From CAIVVT01 sp963757265 (GTDB lineage Bacteria; Acidobacteriota; Terriglobia; Bryobacterales; Bryobacteraceae): 64,000 bases of DNA. Position numbers and translations under genes: made by a program. Below, one piece after another: positions 18,562-26,534 of this stretch; within the stretch, counting starts at the first letter, position 1, and each line of letters begins with the position of its first letter. The notes below the pieces were generated by a model. It saw nothing but the letters and a program-made list of their open reading frames with translations. It did no database searches and had not been told where the DNA came from. Location of the stretch: NCBI GenBank assembly GCA_963757265.1, contig CAVWRA010000011.1:248001-312000 (forward strand). Direction: 5' to 3'.

Positions 18562-21500
18562 ATGAAAGTTCGCAAGAGCCAAGCATGGACGGGCGCCGTG
18601 GTGTGCACGCTGTTCGCGGCGCCGCTCGTGTTCGCACAGACAACGACAGCCACGTGGAAGGGGAGCCTGAAGGACGCGGCCGGCCAGGGGGTGAGCGGCG
18701 CGCGGGTGGCGGTGCGCTGCGGGGAGCAGAGCCGCGAAGCGCCGACGCAGGCCGATGGCGCATTCGAATTGCGCGAGATTCCGGCCAGACGGTGCACGGT
18801 GAACGTCCGTTGGAGCGGCGGATCGGCGGCATTGCCGGGAGAGATTGAGTTTACGGCGGGGAGCGAGCGCCAGGACGGGCTAAAGCTGACACCCGCGGAG
18901 GGCGTGCTGGTGCAGGCCGCGGCGCAGGCGACGGGCGGGGAACAGCTTTCGGCCAAGCAGGTTTCGGCGATGCCGCTGAACAAGCGCGACTTCAGCCAGT
19001 TGCTGCTGCTGGCGGCGGGGACGCAGACCGACACCAACGGGGCGGCCAATTTCACGCAGCAGTTCACGGTGAACGGCCAGCGCGGTACGGCGACCGTGTT
19101 CTCGATGGACGGCGTGGATACGACCGACCCGGAGATGGGCGGAGCGACGTTCTCCAACTTCAACGTGGATGCGATTCAGGAGATCAATTCGAGCTCGGGG
19201 GTGATGAGCGCCGACATCGGCCACGGCGCGGCGGGGTTCACGGCGGTGACGACGAAGTCGGGGACGAACGACCTGCACGGGAGCGTGTTCGAGTTCGCGC
19301 GCAACGCGGCTTTCGACGCGCGGAACTTTTTCGACCGGCGATCGGTGGCGCAGCCGGGGCGGATTCCGCAGTTCGTGCGCAACGAATTCGGGCTGACGAC
19401 GGGCGGGCCGGTGCGGCTGCCGGGCGTTTACGACGGACGAAACAAGACGTTCTACTTTGCCCAATACCAGGGCTTCCGGCAGGTGCTGGGGACGACGCAG
19501 GTGCTGCCGGTGCCGACGCCGGAGGAGCGCAAGGGAATCGACACGACGGCGTACCCGGGGGACGCGCTGTACGTGCCGGTGAGCCCGAAGATGGCGGGCG
19601 TGCTAGCGAGCTATCCGCTGCCGAACGATCCGCAGGGACCCTACGGGGCGCGGACGTATGCGATTTCGTCGAAGGTGCGGACGGACACGAATCAGTTTTC
19701 GGCGCGGGCCGATCAGCGCGTCTCATCGAAGCTGCAGTTGTTCGCGCGCTTCAACATGAACAATGTCGAGGGCCCGCTGACGAACCCGAGCCAGACGGCG
19801 ATCAACCCGTCGTTCGAAGTGCCGTTCTACGACCGGCAGCGCAACGCAGGGCTTTCCGCGACGTACACGCCCTCGGCGCGCTTCACCTTGGTGACAACGC
19901 TGGGGTTCATCCGTTCGACGCCGATTTTCAGGGCGCACAACCAGACACAGGCCGGGCTGACCTTCGCCGACGGATCGTACGAGCCGTTCAATAGCGCGGC
20001 GGGCTCGGTGATGGGCGCATACGGGAACCTGTTTCAGGCGCGGCAGGATTTCACGTTCGCGCGCGGCGCCCACACCTGGCAGGCGGGCGTGGAAGCGCGC
20101 TGGAACGTTGACACGACGATCTTCGGCATCAGCCCCGACGGGCTTTACACGTTCGGAGGCGGAGCGGCCTACTCACCTGTGCAGATCCTCTCGCGCAGCG
20201 GCGCACACAACATCGGAATAGGCGATCCGCTGCCGGACGCTCTGAGCGGTTTCCTCACCGCAACTCCGTTCTCCTACAGCGTGGCCGTAGCGCCTCCGAT
20301 GTTCCCTCAAGGGGACATGATGGGCGAAGCGGCGGTGCGGCGCGAGGCGTATAACTTCTATTTCCGCGACACGTGGAAGATCACGCCGAAGCTCACGCTG
20401 AATTACGGGCTGCGGTACGAGGTGAATTCGCGAATCAAGGAAGCGCACCACCTCACTTCGGGCGTCTTCTTCAACCTGGACGGGGCGCCGTTCCTGGTCA
20501 ACCCACAGCCGCACTACGCCATGGACTGGAATGGCTGGGGGCCGCGGCTGGCAATCGACTGGCGTTGGGACGACAAGACCGTTTTCCACGCGGGCGGCGC
20601 CATCACGACGCTGCTGCCGAATCTATGGCAGCAGAACATGGCCACCGGCGGCTTGCCGTTCGTGGCGTATCTGTATGAGTCGGCCGCGCCCGGGGCCGCG
20701 ATCACGTTCAGCAACACGCCGCAGAAGATCACGCTGCCGGGCTTCTACACGCCGGGGGGCGAGTTGATCTACGCTTCGGGGAAGTCGATGGACGTGGCGC
20801 CGAATACGGTGCTGGACGTGCTGCGCTTCGAGCGCGAGTCGGCCGCTTTGAGCGTCGACAAGCTGATCCGCGGGGTCTCAGCGTTTGGCATGGATCCGAA
20901 GTTCGGCAATGGCTACGTCGCGAGTTACACCGCCGGCCTGGAGCGCAAGGTGGGTGATGTGACGGTGAACGCCGCTTACGTCGGAACGGCCGGCGTCAAG
21001 CTGGCGCGCATCGATTTCCCGAACGGGTATGGCGGCGCGGATCCCGCCTACGCGCCATACACCCAATTCAACGCCGCGGGACAAGTCACGGGTGGCTATG
21101 CGGTCGCGACCGTGATGGCGAACAGCTCGCATTCGACGTATCACTCGCTGCAGGTTTCGGCGTCGAAGACATCGCTGAGGCGCGGGCTGGGACTGCAGGC
21201 GAGCTACACGTTCTCCAAGTCGCTCGACGACACCAGTTCGGTGCTCGGCGGCTTCATTCCCAACGCATCCGGCACCGTGCTGCAAGCTTCTCCGCAGGAT
21301 CCGTGGAATCTGCGAGCGGAAAAGGGGCCGTCGACGTTCGACACGCCGCACGTATTTTCGGTGAACGCGGTGCAGGAGTTCGGGCTGAGCCGTGTGCCGG
21401 CGCTGCGCGCGCTGGGGCAGCGATTCACGGGCGGGTGGCACGTGCTGGGCGTGGGCACGCTGACGTCGGGGTCGCCGTTCACGGTCTTTTCGGGCATCCA

Positions 21501-21933
21501 ACAGACCGGAGTGGGGGCCAACGGGGCGGACAGACCGGACCAGGTGGGCGTACCGGTGCTGTCCACCAGCCGGACGGTGCGGGAGGACTACTTCGGGCTG
21601 GGCGCCAACAACGCGTCGTTGTTCTCAATTCCGATTAACGTGCCGGGCGGAACCGGGCCGAACCATGGGCGGTTCGGGACGCTGGGCCGCAACACGTTCC
21701 GCGGGCCGGGCTTCCACAACGTCGATCTGTCATTGATCAAGAACACGGCCGTAGGGCCGGCAGCGAACGCCGAGCGCGTGGTGCTGCAGTTCCGCGCCGA
21801 GTTGTTCAACGTCTTCAACCTGGTGAATTTCGGGTTGCCCGCGAATACGGTGCTGGGCCCTGGATTCGGGCTGATCAACCGGACTTCCGGGCCGTCGCGG
21901 CAGATCCAGTTCTCGCTGAAGATCCTGTACTAG
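18562..21933 (+). CDS. TonB-dependent receptor, Oar-like, with carboxypeptidase regulatory-like domain
   Basis: 1123 residues from the ATG at 18562; a TTG-started frame at 18541 would add 7. Signal peptide MKVRKSQAWTGAVVC..VFA. Residues about 25-105 form a carboxypeptidase-regulatory-like beta-sandwich (WKGSLKDAAGQGVSGARV). The plug follows, about 125-260, with AMPLNKRDFSQLL, VNGQRG and SGTNDLHGSVFEFARN, then a large 22-strand-type barrel to the C-terminus FSLKILY, ending in an aromatic residue as outer-membrane proteins do. Receptors of this class are numerous in Acidobacteriota and are thought to take up oligosaccharides or peptides by TonB energy. No partner SusD gene is present. The stop codon directly abuts thiE. 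Confidence 0.93.
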   Translation: MKVRKSQAWTGAVVCTLFAAPLVFAQTTTATWKGSLKDAAGQGVSGARVAVRCGEQSREAPTQADGAFELREIPARRCTVNVRWSGGSAALPGEIEFTAGSERQDGLKLTPAEGVLVQAAAQATGGEQLSAKQVSAMPLNKRDFSQLLLLAAGTQTDTNGAANFTQQFTVNGQRGTATVFSMDGVDTTDPEMGGATFSNFNVDAIQEINSSSGVMSADIGHGAAGFTAVTTKSGTNDLHGSVFEFARNAAFDARNFFDRRSVAQPGRIPQFVRNEFGLTTGGPVRLPGVYDGRNKTFYFAQYQGFRQVLGTTQVLPVPTPEERKGIDTTAYPGDALYVPVSPKMAGVLASYPLPNDPQGPYGARTYAISSKVRTDTNQFSARADQRVSSKLQLFARFNMNNVEGPLTNPSQTAINPSFEVPFYDRQRNAGLSATYTPSARFTLVTTLGFIRSTPIFRAHNQTQAGLTFADGSYEPFNSAAGSVMGAYGNLFQARQDFTFARGAHTWQAGVEARWNVDTTIFGISPDGLYTFGGGAAYSPVQILSRSGAHNIGIGDPLPDALSGFLTATPFSYSVAVAPPMFPQGDMMGEAAVRREAYNFYFRDTWKITPKLTLNYGLRYEVNSRIKEAHHLTSGVFFNLDGAPFLVNPQPHYAMDWNGWGPRLAIDWRWDDKTVFHAGGAITTLLPNLWQQNMATGGLPFVAYLYESAAPGAAITFSNTPQKITLPGFYTPGGELIYASGKSMDVAPNTVLDVLRFERESAALSVDKLIRGVSAFGMDPKFGNGYVASYTAGLERKVGDVTVNAAYVGTAGVKLARIDFPNGYGGADPAYAPYTQFNAAGQVTGGYAVATVMANSSHSTYHSLQVSASKTSLRRGLGLQASYTFSKSLDDTSSVLGGFIPNASGTVLQASPQDPWNLRAEKGPSTFDTPHVFSVNAVQEFGLSRVPALRALGQRFTGGWHVLGVGTLTSGSPFTVFSGIQQTGVGANGADRPDQVGVPVLSTSRTVREDYFGLGANNASLFSIPINVPGGTGPNHGRFGTLGRNTFRGPGFHNVDLSLIKNTAVGPAANAERVVLQFRAELFNVFNLVNFGLPANTVLGPGFGLINRTSGPSRQIQFSLKILY

Positions 21934-22584
21934 ATGCCGATGCTGCCGCGCATTTACCCGATCGTCAACACCGCGACCCTGGCAGGGTGCGGCCTGGACG
22001 TGGGGGAGTTTGCCGAGGCGCTGCTCGATGGCGGCGCGCGGCTGCTGCAATTCCGGCACAAGGGAACGTATAGCGCGGAGAGATTTGAACAGTTGCATCA
22101 TGTCGCCGCGCTGTGCCGGGATGCGGGCGCACAGTTGATCGTGAACGATCGGGCCGACCTGGCGGTGTTGGTGGATGCGGGGTTGCACGTCGGCCAGGGC
22201 GACCTCGAGCCAGCGCAGGCGCGAAGCGTGATCGGCAGGGCGCTGTTAGGTTTGTCCACCGGCGGCGTTGAACAGATGCGGGCCGCGGCGGCGGAGCCTG
22301 TGGATTACGTTGCGTTGGGGCCGATCTTCGCGACCCGTTCCAAGGTGGACGCCGATGCGGCGGTTGGACTGGAAGTGCTGAGGGCCTGTCGCGCCTTGAC
22401 ATCCCGGCCGCTGGTGGCGATCGGGGGCATCACGCTGGACAGTGCCGCGCAGGTGCTGGAGGCGGGCGCGGATTCGGTGGCTGTGATCCGCGGTCTGCTG
22501 CCGGAGAACTGCGCCGCCGGCGCGGTGCGGCCCGAGGATGTGCGGGCGCGCATGGAGGAGTGGATCCGGCGCGTCAGTGCATGA
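21934..22584 (+). CDS. thiE: Thiamine-phosphate synthase
   Basis: 216 residues. The ATG follows the receptor stop with no gap; a second ATG lies 6 bases further on. TIM-barrel landmarks of ThiE are present: QFRHKGTYS (the pyrophosphate-binding Lys), VNDRADLA (metal-binding Asp), GLHVGQGDL, YVALGPIFATRSK and VAIGGI. One deviation: the usual GLSTH reads GLSTG here. It joins hydroxymethylpyrimidine diphosphate and carboxylated thiazole phosphate to thiamine phosphate in the cytoplasm. No other thiamine gene lies nearby, and no TPP riboswitch was seen upstream, as expected if it is co-transcribed with the receptor. Confidence 0.92.
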   Translation: MPMLPRIYPIVNTATLAGCGLDVGEFAEALLDGGARLLQFRHKGTYSAERFEQLHHVAALCRDAGAQLIVNDRADLAVLVDAGLHVGQGDLEPAQARSVIGRALLGLSTGGVEQMRAAAAEPVDYVALGPIFATRSKVDADAAVGLEVLRACRALTSRPLVAIGGITLDSAAQVLEAGADSVAVIRGLLPENCAAGAVRPEDVRARMEEWIRRVSA

Positions 22585-22749
22585 GGGGGCGCATGCAGCG
22601 GCGCCTGAGGGCGGCGCAACGAGTGTATTCTCTTCGCGGTACTCTGTTGTATTCTGTCCAGAACGGGGCATTCCATGCGGCGCCATCCATCCTGGCGGGA
22701 GTTGTGATCGAGGTTTCCTGGCTGGCGCAGACGAAATGAGGATTGACGG

Positions 22750-24195
22750 ATGAATCTGTTTGCCACGAAATCGCTCAAGACGATTCAGGCCGAGGCGGGC
22801 GAGGACGCGCACGGATTGAAGAAGGCGCTGGGGCCGATTCATTTAGTGGCCCTGGGCGTGGGCGCGATCATCGGCGCGGGGCTGTTCTCGCTGACGGGAA
22901 TTGCGGCGGCCAACAATGCCGGGCCGGCGGTCACACTCTCGTTTGTCGTGGCGGCCATCGGGTGCGCGTTTGCGGGACTGTGCTACAGCGAGTTCTCGAC
23001 GATGATCCCCATCGCCGGCAGCGCCTACACGTATTCCTACGCGACGATGGGCGAGCTTCTGGCGTGGGTGATCGGCTGGGACCTGGTGCTGGAATACGCG
23101 GTGGGCGCCTCGACGGTGGCCGTGAGCTGGTCGGGCTATCTGCGGTCGCTGCTGCTGGACTGGGGCATTCACCTCGATCCGCGGTGGATGAACTCGCCAT
23201 TCGCCACCTTCAAGCTAGATAACGGCCAACAAGGGCATGGGATTGTCAACCTGCCGGCGATCTTCATCGTGGTCTGCGTTTCCATATTGCTGATCGTCGG
23301 CATTCAGGAGTCGGCGCGCACCAACGCGGTGATCGTGGCTTTGAAGGTTTCGGTGGTGATCCTCTTCATCCTGTTCGGCTGGGCTTACATCCAGACCAAG
23401 AACTACCATCCCTACATCCCGCCCAACACCGGCCAGTTCGGGCACTACGGATGGAGCGGAATCCTGCGCGGGGCGGGCATTGTCTTTTTCGCCTTCATCG
23501 GCTTTGATGCGGTCTCGACGGCGGCGCAGGAGGCGCGCAATCCGCAGAAGGACATGCCGATCGGCATTATCGGCTCGCTGGCGCTGTGCACGGTGCTGTA
23601 TGTGCTGTTCGCGCACACGCTGACGGGCATCGTCCCGTTCATGGAGCTGAACACCGAGGCGCCGGTGGCCGTGGCGGTCAATCACACCGGCCTGTACTGG
23701 CTGATGACGGCCATCAAGCTGGCGATTCTGGCGGGCTACACGTCGGTGATTCTGGTGATGCTGCTGGGTCAGAGCCGGGTATTTTATTCGATGTCCAACG
23801 ACGGGTTGCTGCCCAAGCTGTTTTCCGATATTCACCCGCGTTTCCGCACGCCCTGGCGCAGCAACCTGCTGTTCATGGGGTTCGTGGGACTGTTCGCGGC
23901 CTTCGCTCCGATCCAGATCGTGGGCGAAATGACCAGCATCGGCACGCTGTTTGCGTTCGTGCTGGTGTGCATCGGCATCCTGGTGATGCGCAAGACGCAT
24001 CCCGACCTGCCGCGGCCGTTCCGCACGCCGCTGGTGCCGCTGGTCCCGATCCTGGGCATCCTGTCGTGCCTGGCTCTCATGCTTGGCTTGGGGTTAAGCA
24101 ACTGGCTGCGGCTGTTCATTTGGATGGCGATTGGGATGATCGTGTACTTCACTTACAGCCGGCACCATAGCCATGTGAGCCGGCCCCGGGCGTAG
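22750..24195 (+). CDS. APC-family amino acid permease (cationic/CAT type)
   Basis: 481 residues. The ATG at 22750 has GAGG 9 bases upstream. About 12 membrane helices. The first shows the family motif GVGAIIGAGLFSLTG; others include GSAYTYSYATMGELLAW and FAFIGFDAVSTAAQEARNPQ. The layout and the NPQKDMPIGI loop fit the CAT/YfnA-type subfamily, which imports amino acids by symport or exchange across the inner membrane. The C-terminal tail is short and histidine-rich (SRHHSHVSR). It stands alone, 165 bp after thiE. Substrate preference cannot be told from the sequence. Confidence 0.93.
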   Translation: MNLFATKSLKTIQAEAGEDAHGLKKALGPIHLVALGVGAIIGAGLFSLTGIAAANNAGPAVTLSFVVAAIGCAFAGLCYSEFSTMIPIAGSAYTYSYATMGELLAWVIGWDLVLEYAVGASTVAVSWSGYLRSLLLDWGIHLDPRWMNSPFATFKLDNGQQGHGIVNLPAIFIVVCVSILLIVGIQESARTNAVIVALKVSVVILFILFGWAYIQTKNYHPYIPPNTGQFGHYGWSGILRGAGIVFFAFIGFDAVSTAAQEARNPQKDMPIGIIGSLALCTVLYVLFAHTLTGIVPFMELNTEAPVAVAVNHTGLYWLMTAIKLAILAGYTSVILVMLLGQSRVFYSMSNDGLLPKLFSDIHPRFRTPWRSNLLFMGFVGLFAAFAPIQIVGEMTSIGTLFAFVLVCIGILVMRKTHPDLPRPFRTPLVPLVPILGILSCLALMLGLGLSNWLRLFIWMAIGMIVYFTYSRHHSHVSRPRA

Positions 24196-24315
24196 GCTTT
24201 TCGGGTCAGTGAACGGGAGACCGCCGGGCCTGGCGCGCGCGCTTTCCGCACTCCGTGCTAGGCTGGACTCAAGTTCGTTCAACCGTTAGATCCCTGGAAA
24301 AGGAACTCCTTACTT

Positions 24316-24789
24316 ATGACCCGACGCGCTGTGGCCTGCGTGTTCATTGGCCTGCTGATGTGCTCCCTCACCATGCTCGCCGCCGACAAACCGGATTTCA
24401 GCGGCAACTGGAAACTGAATCTCGACAAGAGCGATTTCGGTCCCATGCCCAAGCCGGACAAGGCCGATTACGTGATCGTTCACAAGGATCCTGAAATGAG
24501 CGTCAAATCGACCATCGTGAGCCAGATGGGCGAGATGACGAACGAGGTGAAAATCCTCAGCGACGGGACCGAATTCACCAATACAATGTTTGGCCAGGAA
24601 GTCAAGGGCACGGCGAAATGGGAGGGCAAGACGCTGGTCGTGACGCAGAAGATGGACATACAGGGCACCCCGGCCACGATCGTCCAGAAGTGGACCCTTT
24701 CCGACGATGGCAAGACCATCCAGCAGGACGTCACCTTTTCGGGGCCGCAGGGCGAGATGTCGCGCAAGGCCATCCTGGATAAGAATTGA
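24316..24789 (+). CDS. Small secreted protein, lipocalin-like fold guess, tandem copy 1
   Basis: 157 residues with a signal peptide (MTRRAVACVFIGLLMCSLTMLAA) and an AAGGAAC site upstream. The mature part starts DKPDFSGNWKLNLDKSDFG, a FSGxWKLN opening seen in many small exported proteins of Acidobacteriota, and continues as short beta-strands alternating with turns (VKGTAKWEGKTLVVTQ, GKTIQQDVTF). No catalytic residue is obvious. The fold may be a lipocalin-like barrel, but I only infer this from the strand pattern. The neighbouring gene is a close paralogue; the duplication covers about 35 bp of upstream DNA as well. Confidence 0.8.
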   Translation: MTRRAVACVFIGLLMCSLTMLAADKPDFSGNWKLNLDKSDFGPMPKPDKADYVIVHKDPEMSVKSTIVSQMGEMTNEVKILSDGTEFTNTMFGQEVKGTAKWEGKTLVVTQKMDIQGTPATIVQKWTLSDDGKTIQQDVTFSGPQGEMSRKAILDKN

Positions 24790-24877
24790 ACGGGCCGGCG
24801 TGATGCGGCGTGGCGCCGTGGCCGGCTGAAGTGAGTTTGTTCGAACGCCAGAGTCCCTGGGAAAGGAAGTCCGTTTT

Positions 24878-25352
24878 ATGACCCGACGCGCTGTGGCCGC
24901 CGTATTCGCCGGCCTGCTCGTTTGCGCTCTGACCGCCTTCGCCGCCGACAAACCCAATTTCAGCGGCACCTGGAAGTTGAATGTTCGACAAGAGCGATTT
25001 CGGCCCGATGCCCAAGCCGGACAAGGCCGACTTCGTGATTGTCCACAAAGATCCCGAGTTGAACGTCAAACAGACTGCCGTGGGCTCGATGGGCGAGGTC
25101 ACGAGCGATGTGAAAATCCTGACCGACGGCACCGAATTCACTAACAACACGCGCGGTCAGGAGGTCAAGGGCACGGCGAAGTGGGACGGGCAGACGCTAG
25201 TGGTCACGCAGCACCTCGACATGCAGGGCACGACCGTCACTTTCGTCCAGAAGTGGAGCCTGTCCGAGGATGGCAAGACGATCACACAGGACTTTAACAT
25301 TTCGACGCCTCAAGGCGAGCTGACACAAAAGGCGGTCCTGGAAAAGATTTAG
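24878..25352 (+). pseudogene. Frameshifted tandem copy 2 of the 24316 secreted protein
   Basis: Starts MTRRAVAAVFAGLLVCALTAFAADKPNFSGTWKLN like copy 1, then one extra base near 24983 (AATGTTCGAC against AATCTCGAC in copy 1) shifts the frame. The rest of the protein (FDKSDFGPMPKPDKAD to LEKI) continues in the next frame to the stop at 25350-25352. The insertion also creates an ATG at 24981, giving a 123-codon ORF without a signal peptide. The remainder is undamaged and close to copy 1, so this is either a very recent lesion or a sequence error. Confidence 0.8.
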
Positions 25353-25542
25353 CCCGGATGTTGCACCAACAATCGGCTGCGGCGCGCGATAGGGCCGCAT
25401 CTACTTCGTTGCACTGGGCCCAGGGGGCACCCCCCGTCCTCGACGTACCGTCCAGTACGCCTGCGGGCGGCTCCCGTCGCGCGCCTTGTATCTGCAGCCC
25501 TCTCATCGCGCCTCGCTGCGATCGTGGTGCAACATCCGGGCT
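25351..25542. repeat. Structured interspersed element, copy 1, with 18-bp perfect terminal inverted repeats
   Basis: AGCCCGGATGTTGCACCA (25351-25368) is the exact reverse complement of 25525-25542. Inside the ends the two halves keep pairing imperfectly (the GCGCGCGAT..AGGGC..GCATCTAC half against GTATCTGCAGCCCT..ATCGCGC), so the whole 192 bp can fold as one long hairpin with smaller hairpins in its head (GGGGGCACCCCCC; CGTAC/GTACG). The left end overlaps the stop of the preceding gene. The core, from CGGCTGC through TCTACTTCGTTGC and GGGCACCCCCCGT, is shared with 36871-37081. Neither strand codes convincingly. Confidence 0.8.
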
Positions 25543-25654
25543 AGACGGGCGGGCCGGACATATCCCGGCGCCGGGGAGCGGAATTGCCGGCATGGCCGCA
25601 GGCGCTGGAATCGCCTGCACCGGCGGGCGCGCGGGCCGAATCTGAACGAACAGT

Positions 25655-26434
25655 ATGACCACGACTGTGCGAGCGTTGCAGCGCTTCGAGCGCGAATCTC
25701 ACCAGTACCGCTTTCTCGAGACGTTCATCGTCATCTTCGTCGTCATTCTGCTGATCTCGAACCTGGTGGGCGCGAAGATCGTCGCCCTGGGCAGCATGCG
25801 CTTCGGCGGGGCGCAAATCCTGTTTCCCTTCACCTACATCTTCGGGGACATTTTCACCGAGGTGTATGGCTACGCGGGCTCGCGGCGGGCCATCTGGCTG
25901 GGCTTTTTCGCGTCGATTCTCATGGCGCTGATCTGCGCCGCCATTGTGGCCCTGCCGCCGGCGCCGGAGTTCTCCGAGCAGCATGCCTACGAGGTGGTGC
26001 TGGGCGTGGTGCCGCGCATGGTGGCGGCGAGCCTGATCGCTTACCTGTGCGGCGAATTCGTCAACTCGTTCACGCTGGCGAAGATGAAGATCCTGACGCG
26101 GGGCCGGCACCTGTGGACGCGCACCGTGGGCTCGACCGTGACCGGCCAGTTCGTCGACTCCATCGTGTTCATGTTCATCGCCTTCCTGGGCAAGGAAAGC
26201 CTGGCCACGATTTTCACGCTGATCTGGTCGGCATATGTGTTCAAGGTCCTGTATGAAGTGGCGATGACGCCGCTCACCTACTGGATCGTGAATACGCTGA
26301 AACGGCTGGAGGGCGTCAACGTCTTCGACGTGGAGACGAACTTCAGCCCATTTGCCTCCGGCAGCGCGGGCGCAGCATTTGTTCCATTGGGCGAAGATTT
26401 CACGAAAACAGTACTGAAGCCGGGCACCGAGTAA
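25655..26434 (+). CDS. yhhQ: Queuosine-precursor transporter, YhhQ/VUT family
   Basis: 259 residues, polytopic (about six membrane helices). Family motifs: the ISNLVGAKIV helix, GGAQILFPFTYIFGDIFTEVYGY, the YLCGEFVNS region, KMKILTRGRHLWTRTVGSTVTGQFVDSIVF and KVLYEVAMTPLTYWIV. These match the YhhQ (VUT) family, which imports the queuosine precursors preQ0 or preQ1 through the inner membrane. The soluble tail of about 30 residues (SPFASGSAGAAFVPLGE) is longer than usual. The region upstream shows no convincing preQ1 riboswitch. No queuosine biosynthesis gene is in the window, consistent with a salvage role. Confidence 0.92.
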   Translation: MTTTVRALQRFERESHQYRFLETFIVIFVVILLISNLVGAKIVALGSMRFGGAQILFPFTYIFGDIFTEVYGYAGSRRAIWLGFFASILMALICAAIVALPPAPEFSEQHAYEVVLGVVPRMVAASLIAYLCGEFVNSFTLAKMKILTRGRHLWTRTVGSTVTGQFVDSIVFMFIAFLGKESLATIFTLIWSAYVFKVLYEVAMTPLTYWIVNTLKRLEGVNVFDVETNFSPFASGSAGAAFVPLGEDFTKTVLKPGTE

Positions 26435-26534
26435 GGCTGGTGTAACGCAAGCTGGCCGTGACACATCTCACCGTCCGGGAATAGCCCAGTTAGAGGTAAA
26501 CTGGAGTTGCGCGTCCGCAACGGGGAGAGCCAGA

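Noticed and set aside
25358..25645. Short ORFs in the structured element (both strands)
   Set aside because: They follow the hairpin sequence, have no likeness to known proteins and arise again in copy 2 only through shared DNA.
25543..25654. preQ1 riboswitch before the YhhQ-type transporter
   Set aside because: No hairpin with the A-rich pseudoknot tail expected of preQ1 aptamers; the region is GC-rich.
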